From NCBI RefSeq assembly GCF_900604335.1, contig NZ_UWOD01000002.1, forward strand, positions 868,001 through 932,000: a DNA stretch of 64,000 nucleotides. Direction: 5' to 3'. A program made the position numbers and the translations under genes. Positions 27,057 to 34,756 of this stretch are shown piece after piece. Source of the stretch: Intestinibacillus sp. Marseille-P6563. Its GTDB lineage: Bacteria; Bacillota; Clostridia; Oscillospirales; Butyricicoccaceae. Each line of letters opens with the position of its first letter. The first letter of the stretch is position 1. The notes under the pieces are model-generated. The model saw nothing but the letters and a program-made list of their open reading frames with translations, was not told the origin of the DNA and made no database searches.

Positions 27057-28499
27057 TCAGAATTTTTGTGCGAAATATTCGGCTACAATCTCCCTTTCGT
27101 CAAGATGATGCTTGACGTGGTTGATCTCCTGGTAGGTTTCGTGCCCTTTGCCCATGAGAACCAGGGTATCATCCTTCTGCGCCATATCCAGCGCAAAGCG
27201 GATGGCTTCGGGACGATTCACAATGACCTCCTTCGGGGTCTTGGAATCCTGCATGCCGGCCACAATGTCCTCGACAATGGCTTCGGGCTGTTCGGTGCGC
27301 GGGTTATCGCTGGTCACGATACAGAAATCAGCCAGCCGGGCTGCAATGGCGCCCATCTTGGGGCGCTTGGTCTTGTCGCGGTCGCCGCCGCAGCCAAACA
27401 GGGCGATGACCCGTCCCTTGGTGAAGCCGCGCGCCGCGCGTAGGATATTTTCCACGCCGTCCGGCGAATGAGCATAGTCGATCAAAACCGTATAATCGGT
27501 CGGGGTGGGCACGACTTCGGCGCGGCCCTTGACACCGTGCGCCGTACGCATGGCATCGGCTGCCTTGTCGAGCGGCACACCAAGTGCGCGGCAGGTACCC
27601 AGCGCCGCCAGCGCATTGGATACCGAAAATTCGCCCGGGATGCCCAGATGCACGCGGGCAATGCCCTCGTCGGCCGACGCGACAAAGTCCACGCTGTCGG
27701 CATGCAGCCGGATGTCCTTGGCGGTCAGGTCGGCAGCGTCCAGTTTGGCCGAGAAGGTCTCGACCGGGCAGGCAGCATCCAGCATCATCTTTTCGCTGGC
27801 CGGATCGTCCATATTGATGACGCCCTTGTCGCACATGGTAAACAAAATCGCCTTGGCTTTGCGGTATTCCTCCATGGTATGGTGGAAGTCCAGATGGTCC
27901 TGGGTCAGGTTGGTGAAGACGCCCACGGCAAAGTCAATGCCATACACGCGGTCGAGCACCAGCGAATGGGAGGAAACCTCCATCACGCAGTGGGTGCAGC
28001 CGGCCTCCACCATGTGGGCAAACAGACGGTGCAGTTCATAGGATTCGGGCGTCGTGCGCTCGGTGGGCACGATCTCGTCGCCAATCAGGTTCTGATTGGT
28101 GCCGATGAGGCCGGTTTTGATGCCCTGTGCCTCCAAAATGTGTTTGATGAGATAGGTCGTGGTGGTCTTGCCGTTGGTGCCGGTCACGCCCACCATGGTC
28201 AGCTTCCGGGACGGATGCCCAAAGCGGTTGCCGCCGATTTGCGCGAGCGCCCGACGGGACGAGGCGACCACAATCGCCGGAACGCCGTCCGGCGCTTCTT
28301 CACAGACGACCGCCGCCGCGCCCTTTTCGAGCGCGGAAGCGATGAACTGATGACCGTCGGTGGCGTAGCCGCGGATGGCGACAAACAGGTCGCCCGGCTG
28401 TACCTGGCGCGAATCGTAGCGCACCTCGCCAATGTCCGGATCACCCGGAACGGTATTTTGAAGGATATCGATATCTTGCAGCAAAGCGGATAATTTCAT
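27057..28499 (-). CDS. murE: UDP-MurNAc-dipeptide:meso-diaminopimelate ligase MurE
   Basis: Adds the third stem-peptide residue to UDP-MurNAc-L-Ala-D-Glu. The 480 residues show the ATP motif VGVTGTNGKTTTTYLI near 108-123, and the substrate motif SDNPRTEQPEAI near 400, whose DNPR form is characteristic of meso-diaminopimelate enzymes. The wall is therefore predicted to be mDAP type. Two adjacent ATGs occur; the second (28499) gives a 6-base spacing from AAGGAG and is preferred. It follows the spoVD gene by 16 bases. Confidence 0.96.
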   Translation of the reverse strand: MKLSALLQDIDILQNTVPGDPDIGEVRYDSRQVQPGDLFVAIRGYATDGHQFIASALEKGAAAVVCEEAPDGVPAIVVASSRRALAQIGGNRFGHPSRKLTMVGVTGTNGKTTTTYLIKHILEAQGIKTGLIGTNQNLIGDEIVPTERTTPESYELHRLFAHMVEAGCTHCVMEVSSHSLVLDRVYGIDFAVGVFTNLTQDHLDFHHTMEEYRKAKAILFTMCDKGVINMDDPASEKMMLDAACPVETFSAKLDAADLTAKDIRLHADSVDFVASADEGIARVHLGIPGEFSVSNALAALGTCRALGVPLDKAADAMRTAHGVKGRAEVVPTPTDYTVLIDYAHSPDGVENILRAARGFTKGRVIALFGCGGDRDKTKRPKMGAIAARLADFCIVTSDNPRTEQPEAIVEDIVAGMQDSKTPKEVIVNRPEAIRFALDMAQKDDTLVLMGKGHETYQEINHVKHHLDEREIVAEYFAQKF

Positions 28500-28515
28500 C
28501 ATAATCTCCTTTTTC

Positions 28516-30945
28516 TTAACGGTCGCTGACGCCAGTCGAGTTCTCAAACGAAACCGTAATGACCGTGCCGATGGGCACCTTTGTGCCTGCGGCCGGGTTC
28601 TGCTGGACGGCAATCGTACCGCTGTTGGTCTGGCTGGTCTTGATGCCGGTCCGGCGCATATACAGGTTGACATTCTCCAGACGGTCCTTGGCCGTGGACG
28701 GATGCTCGCCCAACAAGTTGGGCACTTCGATCATCTCGGTCGGCTTTTCACCGCCCATGTACAAGATGACCTCACTGTCGATCGGGATCTTCACGCCGCC
28801 GGACGGTACCTGGTCGGTGACCTTATCGCCTTCGCCGACGATCTTGCAGCGGAAGCCTGCATCGGTCAGGGCCTTGGTTGCCGCGTCTTCGGTCTGGCCG
28901 ATCAGACTGGGCACTTCGATTTCACGACGATCCTCTTCCGAATCGTCATATACCTGCTCAACGCCCAGATACGGCAGCACATCGGACAAAATACGGCCTA
29001 CAATCGGCGCCGCAATCGCACCGCCGCCATGGGGTGCGCTTTCGGGCAGGTCCTGAATCGCGACCAGAACTGCGATCTGCGGGTCATCCATGGGCGCCAC
29101 GCCGATAAAGGATGCCGTATAGCGTTTCTCTTCATCGTCCGGCTGGCCCTGAATTTCCGAAGTTGCCGTCTTACCGCCCACGCGGTAGCCGGCAACGTAT
29201 GCGTTTTTACCGGTACCTTCGGAAACAACGGCCTCCATCGCGTCACGCATGAACTGCGACGTTTCGGCCGAAATTACCTGGCGCTTGACTTCGCTGTTGA
29301 TCGTTTCGCGCACCGTGCCGTCCGCATTGAGAATCTGCTTGACGATGTGCGGGGTCTTGAGGTTGCCGTCATCGACGATGGCCGATACCATCGTAATCAT
29401 TTGAAGCGGAGTCACCTGGAAGCGCTGACCAAAGGACGATACCGCAAGGTCGGTCGGCCGGATGGTCATATCTTCTGCGGTGAACACCAGCGATGCGTTA
29501 TTGACTTCACCCGGCAGGTCGATGCCGGTTTTTTCGGTCAGGCCAAAGGCTTCCATGTATTCCCGGAAGGTATCCGGCCCGGTTTTGGCCGCAATCTGCA
29601 TCATGGCCACGTTGCACGAGTTCATCAGCGCCTCGGTCAGCGTCTGCTGGCCATGGCCGCTGGTGTTGTGACAGTGGATATCCCAGTCCTGGAAGTGCAT
29701 GACGCCGCCGCAGAAGAAGGTGTCATCTTCGCTGATCGCACCCGATTCCAGCGCGGTTGCCACGGTCATCAGCTTAAAGGTCGAACCCGGTTCATAGGTG
29801 TCGGAAACGATGTGGTTTCTCCACATGGCCTGCAACTTTTCGGTGCGCAGTTCGTCGATCGCTTTCTTTTGATCGTCCGACAGGCCGTTCGGCAGACCGA
29901 CCCACTTGCCTTCACACAGGTATTCGTCGGTCACCGTGCCGTTCAGGCCGTTTTCGGTAAAATATTGCTGAATCTCGGTTAAAAGTTCATTATAGTACAG
30001 GCTGTCCTTCTCGATGGTGCTATATTCATTGATGTCAAAATCGGGCATATTGGCCATGGCTAGGATTTCGCCGGTCTTGACATCCATGACAATACCCGAA
30101 ACACCGCCGCGGGCCTGCGGATTGTCTGCCAGGCCGGTTTCCAGATGGGTTTCCAGATAGTGCTGCACGGTTTCATCCAGCGTGGTGACGACCGAAGCGC
30201 CGTCCTCTGCCGGGATATACTGCTCATATTCATAGGGCATGTCGGAGTTTTGCGCATTCTGGGCGCGGACGATGCGGCCCGCGGTACCCGAAAGCTCTTC
30301 ATCGTATTTCAGTTCGATGCCGCCAACCGCGCCGCCGGCATTCAAAAAGCCGATGACCTGGGATGCAAACGAACTATATGGATAATACCGCTTGGTGTCC
30401 GGTGTGGTATAAACCGAGTTACTCGAACCGGTCTTGATGTTCGCGGCTTTCATATCCTCATAGATCTTGTTGACGATGTCTTTTTCGACCTGGCCCTGAA
30501 TCTTGATCGATTTCAGGTCGGTGCGCTGCACCTTTTCCAGCACGCTGTCATAGCTCAGGTTCAGATTGTTGCTGAGGATCTGCGCGGCCTGCTGCTGAAC
30601 GAGTTCGAGATCCAGTTCGACTTCGCCTTCCTTAACCGACTTGTTCCTGGTCTTGACCCATTCGGACAGACCATTGGGGTTAAACATGACCGACTCGGTC
30701 GCCGCCGATTCGGCCAGAACTTTCATATTGCGGTCAAAAATGGTGCCGCGTTTGGGTTCGATGATGTCGTCACGGGTCTGGAAATTGAGCGCTTTGTCCT
30801 GATAATAGTCATACCGCACGACCTGCATCCAAAACAGGCGTGCCGCCACGGCCAGAAAACCCAAGCACGACAGACAGATGATCAGCACGGCAATGCGGCC
30901 GCGCATTTGCGTATTGGGGCGTCTTCTAAATTTCGGAATCCGCAT
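28516..30945 (-). CDS. spoVD: Class B penicillin-binding protein with two PASTA domains (SpoVD/PbpB type)
   Basis: Septal transpeptidase acting with FtsW. The 809 residues comprise a short cytoplasmic tail, one membrane helix (about 18-38), the PBP dimerisation domain (RGTIFDRN near 66) and a transpeptidase domain. Catalytic motifs are S388-TFK, SCN (about 443) and KTA in GGKTATSE (about 615). Two PASTA repeats follow (IEVPSLIGQTEDAATKALTD and IEVPNLLGEHPSTAKDRLEN). SpoVD usually has one PASTA domain and about 650 residues, so this copy is long, with an extra segment near 300-380. Start ATG follows GGAGGACAAAACGAT. Confidence 0.94.
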   Translation of the reverse strand: MRIPKFRRRPNTQMRGRIAVLIICLSCLGFLAVAARLFWMQVVRYDYYQDKALNFQTRDDIIEPKRGTIFDRNMKVLAESAATESVMFNPNGLSEWVKTRNKSVKEGEVELDLELVQQQAAQILSNNLNLSYDSVLEKVQRTDLKSIKIQGQVEKDIVNKIYEDMKAANIKTGSSNSVYTTPDTKRYYPYSSFASQVIGFLNAGGAVGGIELKYDEELSGTAGRIVRAQNAQNSDMPYEYEQYIPAEDGASVVTTLDETVQHYLETHLETGLADNPQARGGVSGIVMDVKTGEILAMANMPDFDINEYSTIEKDSLYYNELLTEIQQYFTENGLNGTVTDEYLCEGKWVGLPNGLSDDQKKAIDELRTEKLQAMWRNHIVSDTYEPGSTFKLMTVATALESGAISEDDTFFCGGVMHFQDWDIHCHNTSGHGQQTLTEALMNSCNVAMMQIAAKTGPDTFREYMEAFGLTEKTGIDLPGEVNNASLVFTAEDMTIRPTDLAVSSFGQRFQVTPLQMITMVSAIVDDGNLKTPHIVKQILNADGTVRETINSEVKRQVISAETSQFMRDAMEAVVSEGTGKNAYVAGYRVGGKTATSEIQGQPDDEEKRYTASFIGVAPMDDPQIAVLVAIQDLPESAPHGGGAIAAPIVGRILSDVLPYLGVEQVYDDSEEDRREIEVPSLIGQTEDAATKALTDAGFRCKIVGEGDKVTDQVPSGGVKIPIDSEVILYMGGEKPTEMIEVPNLLGEHPSTAKDRLENVNLYMRRTGIKTSQTNSGTIAVQQNPAAGTKVPIGTVITVSFENSTGVSDR

Positions 30946-30985
30946 ATCGTTTTGTCCTCCATAGCCGGCCCGCCGGCCGATGTCG

Positions 30986-31033
30986 AAAAAGCAAAGAAAG
31001 GGGAGTCAGAAGCGTTTACCACCTCTCACTCCC
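30986..31033 (-). terminator. Terminator-like stem-loop between ftsL and spoVD
   Basis: On the minus strand GGGAGTGAGAGGTG pairs with CGCTTCTGACTCCC (one mismatch, GTAAA loop) and is followed by CTTTCTTTGCTTTTT. It could attenuate transcription inside the dcw operon. No antiterminator partner was recognised. Confidence 0.55.
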
Positions 31034-31056
31034 GTAGTACCATCTTATTCTGCGCT

Positions 31057-31527
31057 TTACCGCAGATATTCCAGCACGGCGGTAAAGCCGCGCATCAAAT
31101 TTGCAACCGCGTCCCCCAACGTGGCCGTACCCGAAACTTCGGTTATTTCCGGATTGGTCATTTCAATGTACTCGATCTGGGAGGGGTCCAACTTGACCAT
31201 CCCCAGCTTGTCCTGGGCGTATTGCTCGACATAGCCGATGCTCAGCGCCTGTTCCTGCCGCGATTTGAGCGAAACATATTCGCTTTGCAGATTTTCCAGA
31301 TCGGTTTGTTTTTCCCCGATCTCCTTGGTCAGGCTGGTCAGGTACATGTTGTTATAAAGAAGCGCCATACACAGGCCGGATACCAATACGGCAAACAGCA
31401 CCCGCGGGAATGTGACCGCACGCGGGATGTTGCGTTTTCTACGGTGTACCCGCACCACAGCGCCTTCCGGCAATTCCATATTCGGCAGTTCCTGGTCCTG
31501 CTGCACCACGCTTTTGGTGTTTGCCAT
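31057..31527 (-). CDS. ftsL: FtsL-like septum formation protein
   Basis: A 156-residue bitopic protein: cytoplasmic tail with basic patch (VHRRKRNIPRAVTFPRVL), one membrane helix (about 48-66) and an extracytoplasmic coiled coil (EKQTDLENLQSEYVSLKSRQEQ). This is the usual FtsL/DivIC build. YVEQYAQDKLGMVKLDPSQI is the family's conserved end of the coil. It is placed exactly between rsmH and the class B PBP, where FtsL lies. A C-terminal extension of about 30 residues (EMTNPEITEVSGTATLGDAV) is longer than in most FtsL proteins. Start ATG follows AAAGGGGAG. Confidence 0.85.
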   Translation of the reverse strand: MANTKSVVQQDQELPNMELPEGAVVRVHRRKRNIPRAVTFPRVLFAVLVSGLCMALLYNNMYLTSLTKEIGEKQTDLENLQSEYVSLKSRQEQALSIGYVEQYAQDKLGMVKLDPSQIEYIEMTNPEITEVSGTATLGDAVANLMRGFTAVLEYLR

Positions 31528-31549
31528 ACCAGTTTCTCCCCTTTCCGTT

Positions 31550-32497
31550 TCAATCGAGTTTTTCGCAAACCCGCAGCTTTGCCGACCGGGCGCGCGCATT
31601 TTCCTGCACTTCCTGCGCCGACGGTAGGATGGGTTTGCGGCCAATGAGCTTCACGCGCGGCTTTTTCCCGCACACACAGACGGGAAAATCGGGCGGACAG
31701 GTGCAGCCCTGCGCCGCCTGCCGGAATACGTCCTTGACAATCCGGTCCTCCAGCGAGTGGAAGGTGATGACCGCCAGCCGTCCGCCGGGGTTCAATGCAT
31801 CCACTGCTTTGCCCATGGCCTCGCGCACCGCGCCCAGTTCGTCGTTGACCGCAATGCGGATGGCCTGAAACGAACGCTTGGCGGGATGCTGTTTTTCACG
31901 CCGGGCGGCCGCAGGCATGGCCGCACGGATGATGTCCACCAGTTCTCCGGTGGTTTCAATCGACTTTTGTGCGCGGCTGCGCTCGATCGCGGCTGCGATC
32001 AGGGGCGCATAGCGCTCTTCGCCGTATTCAAACAAGATTTTGCGGATGTCCTCCCGGCTCCAGGTGTTGACCACTTCATAGGCGGTCAGGCTCTGCTGCC
32101 GGTCCATACGCATGTCGAGCGGCGCATCCTGCATATAGGAAAAGCCGCGCTCGGCCTCGTCCAGCTGGGGCGAGGAAACGCCGAGGTCAAATAAGATGCC
32201 GTCCACGCCGGAAAGGCCCTGGCCCGCAAGCACCTGGTCCAAATTGCGGAAATCGCTTTTGACCAGCGTGACCCGGTCGCGCACCGGTGCCAGCCGGATT
32301 TCGGCATTGGCCAGCGCTTCGTCGTCGCGGTCGGTGCAAATCAGGCGTCCGCCGGGGCCCAGCCGCCCGGCCAGCGCCAGCGAATGCCCGGCGCCGCCCA
32401 GCGTGGCGTCCAGATACACGCCATCCGGCCGGATGCACAAGGCGTCCAGACAGGCATCCAGTAAGATCGATATATGGTGAAAAGATTTTGAATTCAT
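31550..32497 (-). CDS. rsmH: 16S rRNA (cytosine1402-N4)-methyltransferase RsmH
   Basis: SAM-dependent methyltransferase (formerly MraW) modifying C1402 of 16S rRNA. The 315 residues start MNSKSFHHISILLDACLDAL and carry the SAM-binding DATLGGAGHSLALAGRLG (about 33-50). Also visible are ILFDLGVSSPQLDEAERGFS, DMRMDRQQSLTAYEVVN and the family's C-terminal VITFHSLEDRIVKDVF. The ATG at 32497 has only a weak AGAGAAAG site; an alternative GTG lies seven codons upstream. It follows mraZ by 34 bases. Confidence 0.95.
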   Translation of the reverse strand: MNSKSFHHISILLDACLDALCIRPDGVYLDATLGGAGHSLALAGRLGPGGRLICTDRDDEALANAEIRLAPVRDRVTLVKSDFRNLDQVLAGQGLSGVDGILFDLGVSSPQLDEAERGFSYMQDAPLDMRMDRQQSLTAYEVVNTWSREDIRKILFEYGEERYAPLIAAAIERSRAQKSIETTGELVDIIRAAMPAAARREKQHPAKRSFQAIRIAVNDELGAVREAMGKAVDALNPGGRLAVITFHSLEDRIVKDVFRQAAQGCTCPPDFPVCVCGKKPRVKLIGRKPILPSAQEVQENARARSAKLRVCEKLD

Positions 32498-32531
32498 ATT
32501 GTACACTTTCTCTTGCACATCGCGGGCAGGA

Positions 32532-32963
32532 TCAGAAGCCGAGTTCTTCCATGGCTTCGATCACACGTTCCTCGGTGATGGCGTCGTTATAGGCCGCCCA
32601 GCGGCCTGCGTCCCAGATCTCCGCGCGGCTGGCCGCGCCGATGATGACGGCTTCTTTTTCCAGGCCGGCATATTTGCGCAGCCCGGCGGGCAGCAAGATA
32701 CGGCCCTGGCTGTCCAGCTCGGCATCAAATGCCGAAGAAAAGAAGAAACGCTGCAAGTCACGTGCCCGGCTCATGGGCAGCGCCTGAATGCGTTCTTCAA
32801 GGATGTTCCATTCGGATTCGGGATAGATGGCAAGGCATTTGTCCAGGCCGCGCGTGACGGTGAAACGCTCTCCCAATTCGTCGCGCAGCTTGGCTGGAAT
32901 GAACAGACGTCCCTTGGCGTCGATCGAATGTCGGAACTCGCCTTTCACGTCTGCCACCCCCAT
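32532..32963 (-). CDS. mraZ: Transcriptional regulator MraZ
   Basis: First gene of the dcw cluster; MraZ is a ring-forming SpoVT-AbrB domain protein that binds repeats upstream of its own gene and represses the cluster. The 143 residues have two repeats: GEFRHSIDAKGRLFIPAKLR (about 8-27) and FDAELDSQGRILLPAGLRKY (about 79-98). The start at 32963 gives the common family length of 143; ATG 32978 and GTG 33008 are in frame, but the GTG would lie almost at the transcription start. None of the starts has a strong binding site. Confidence 0.93.
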   Translation of the reverse strand: MGVADVKGEFRHSIDAKGRLFIPAKLRDELGERFTVTRGLDKCLAIYPESEWNILEERIQALPMSRARDLQRFFFSSAFDAELDSQGRILLPAGLRKYAGLEKEAVIIGAASRAEIWDAGRWAAYNDAITEERVIEAMEELGF

Positions 32964-32983
32964 TTCTCGGGCTTGCATCTTGG

Positions 32984-33008
32984 TGCACTTTGCCCCACTC
33001 TTCGCCAC
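32984..33008 (-). promoter_or_regulatory. Probable MraZ operator, three 10-bp-spaced repeats
   Basis: On the minus strand, between the start of transcription and mraZ, GTGGC, GTGGG and GTGCA start at 33008, 32998 and 32988, exactly 10 bases apart. This matches the known MraZ box design of short TGGG-type repeats separated by 5-base spacers. Autoregulation is the expected role. Confidence 0.7.
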
Positions 33009-33017
33009 CTTGGATTT

Positions 33018-33046
33018 ATTATACCCTGTTTGTCACCATTTTGCAA
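33018..33046 (-). promoter_or_regulatory. Promoter of the dcw (mraZ) operon
   Basis: On the minus strand TTGCAA and TATAAT are 17 bases apart; transcription would start near 33011, so the mraZ leader is about 48 bases and begins inside the MraZ repeats. Confidence 0.85.
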
Positions 33047-33152
33047 CCCTAGCTTATAACTTTTTTGAAATCATACAGGCGGTTTTCTTGTTAGTTTCCG
33101 CAGAATCATGCACCATTTTTTGTTTTCGAACTATCGTTCGAATTTTTGGCGT

Positions 33153-33185
33153 TAAAAAACAGGGGCTGCACTTGGCAACCCCCGT
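33153..33185 (-). terminator. Rho-independent terminator after the coiled-coil gene
   Basis: GGGGTTGC pairs with GCAGCCCC (one bulge) and TTTTTT follows on the minus strand, ending the uvrC-rsmD-coaD transcript ahead of the mraZ promoter. A second palindrome, TTCGAAC-TATC-GTTCGAA, lies at 33124-33141 with an unassigned role. Confidence 0.85.
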
Positions 33186-33236
33186 CCATTCATACGTACA
33201 TTTTCTGTGTGATTTTGCGTAAGATAAATTCTGTAA

Positions 33237-33698
33237 TTACTGGTTTTTGCTAGCAAGATCACGGAAACGCTGCCGCGCCTTTTTGACCTCGCCCAGGCCA
33301 AGCGTAACCGACTCTTCGGTGCGCTTGAGGATGTCTTCGCAGTAGTCGTTGGCGACCTTGCGCAGCTCGCGCGCCTGGATTTCTGCATTGCCCAGAATCT
33401 CCTTGGCCTTGGCGCGGGCAGCCTTGACCACCTCGGTTTCGCTGACCATCGTGTGGGCAGCTTCCTCCGCCTGCTGCTTCATTGCGTCGGCTTCGCGCTT
33501 GCCGGCAGCGATCAGTTCATTGCGCTTCTCTACGATGTCCTGCGCCATTTTCAGGTCGGCCGGCAGGGATACGCGCAGTTCGTCCAGCATATCGAGCACA
33601 TGGTCACGCTCGAGCATGCACTTGTCGGTAAACGGGACCGCGCCTGCGTCCTGCACCATCTCGTACAGATTATTGACCAGTTCTTCTACTGTTGCCAT
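33237..33698 (-). CDS. Coiled-coil protein of unknown function next to coaD
   Basis: A 153-residue soluble, highly charged and mostly helical protein. The N-terminal part (MATVEELVNNLYEMVQDAGA, then MLERDHVLDMLDELRVSLPA) is followed by a long Ala/Glu/Lys coiled coil (about 55-145). It resembles proteins often annotated as ATPase or DivIVA-like in Clostridia next to coaD. The ribosome binding site AAGGATGGATAAGGATC precedes the ATG, and only 5 bases separate it from coaD. No nucleotide-binding motif is present, so an ATPase label would be unsupported. Confidence 0.78.
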   Translation of the reverse strand: MATVEELVNNLYEMVQDAGAVPFTDKCMLERDHVLDMLDELRVSLPADLKMAQDIVEKRNELIAAGKREADAMKQQAEEAAHTMVSETEVVKAARAKAKEILGNAEIQARELRKVANDYCEDILKRTEESVTLGLGEVKKARQRFRDLASKNQ

Positions 33699-33703
33699 GA
33701 TCC

Positions 33704-34189
33704 TTATCCATCCTTTCGCATCCGCTGAAAAATTTCTTCCTCGATCTGTGCCGGCACAAAGTCGGCAACCTTTCCGCCATGTTGCGCGATGTCCTTGACC
33801 ATCGAGGAGGACAGGTACATATACTTCGCGCTTGTTGTCAAAAATACAGTCTCCACATCGGGGTTTAGCTTTCGGTTGGTGAGTGCCATTTGGAATTCAT
33901 ATTCAAAGTCACTCATAGCGCGCAGGCCTTTAACAATGGTGCAGGCGCCGCGCTGGGCCGCATAGTTGGCCAGCAATCCGCTGAAACCGTCCACCTCTAC
34001 ATTATTCAGATGGCTGGTCGTGCAGCGTAAAAAATCCATACGTTCTTCGACGGTGAACATCGGAGATTTGGCCGCGTTGTGCATCACCACAACGATCAGT
34101 TTATCAAACAACGTTGACGCGCGTTCGATGATGTCCAAGTGTCCGAGCGTCACCGGGTCAAAGCTGCCCGGGTAAATGGCGATCTTCAT
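33704..34189 (-). CDS. coaD: Phosphopantetheine adenylyltransferase
   Basis: Fourth step of coenzyme A synthesis, adenylating 4'-phosphopantetheine. The 161 residues show the nucleotidyltransferase motif YPGSFDPVTLGHLDIIERAS (T/HxGH as TLGH at about 14-17), KGLRAMSDFEYEFQMALTNR and the C-terminal SSSMVKDIAQHGG. Length is normal. The start ATG overlaps the rsmD stop as ATGA, so it is translated directly after rsmD, an association common in Firmicutes. Confidence 0.96.
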   Translation of the reverse strand: MKIAIYPGSFDPVTLGHLDIIERASTLFDKLIVVVMHNAAKSPMFTVEERMDFLRCTTSHLNNVEVDGFSGLLANYAAQRGACTIVKGLRAMSDFEYEFQMALTNRKLNPDVETVFLTTSAKYMYLSSSMVKDIAQHGGKVADFVPAQIEEEIFQRMRKDG

Positions 34190-34755
34190 AGGCTTTCTCT
34201 TTCTTCTTCGGGCGTGCTGTCCTCACGGTGCAGCACGGTGATTTTAATCGCCCCGTATCGGTATTCCCGGCCCCGGGCAAAGGGTGCGCAAATTTCGTCT
34301 TCGATCGCGCTTTCGCATAATATTATACCAGAGGGGGACAAAATGTCAAACTGATTGAGCGCAAAAAGTGTATCATTTAGAATTTTTCCGCCGTATGGCG
34401 GGTCGAGCAGAATGAGGTCATACGCGGCCTTGGGGCAGCGGGACACAAAAGCCGCCGCCGTGCCGGCATGCACGCGGGCGCGGTCTCCCACACGCGCCAA
34501 CTCGATGTTTTTGCGGATAACGCCCAGCGCTTTTCGGTCCTGATCGACAAAGTCGCACAAGGCCGCGCCCCGGCTGAGGGTCTCGATGCCGAGCTGGCCG
34601 GTGCCGGCGAACAAATCGAGCACACGAGCGTCCCGGATATGGGTTTGGATGATGTTAAAGACCGATTCTTTGACCCGGTCGGTGGTCGGGCGGGTGGTCA
34701 TACCGGGCACGGGATGCAGTTTGCAGCCGCGTGCGCTTCCTGAGATGACTCGCAT
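34186..34755 (-). CDS. rsmD: 16S rRNA (guanine966-N2)-methyltransferase RsmD
   Basis: Methylates G966 of 16S rRNA. The 189 residues start MRVISGSARGCKLHPVPGMT, matching the family, with the SAM-binding VLDLFAGTGQLGIETLSRGA and catalytic DPPY in LILLDPPYGGK. The long open frame upstream to 35202 is only a reading of uvrC in another frame; the ATG at 34755 lies 1 base after the uvrC stop, behind AAAGGATG. It is followed by coaD with an ATGA overlap. Confidence 0.95.
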   Translation of the reverse strand: MRVISGSARGCKLHPVPGMTTRPTTDRVKESVFNIIQTHIRDARVLDLFAGTGQLGIETLSRGAALCDFVDQDRKALGVIRKNIELARVGDRARVHAGTAAAFVSRCPKAAYDLILLDPPYGGKILNDTLFALNQFDILSPSGIILCESAIEDEICAPFARGREYRYGAIKITVLHREDSTPEEERESL

Positions 34756-34756
34756 A

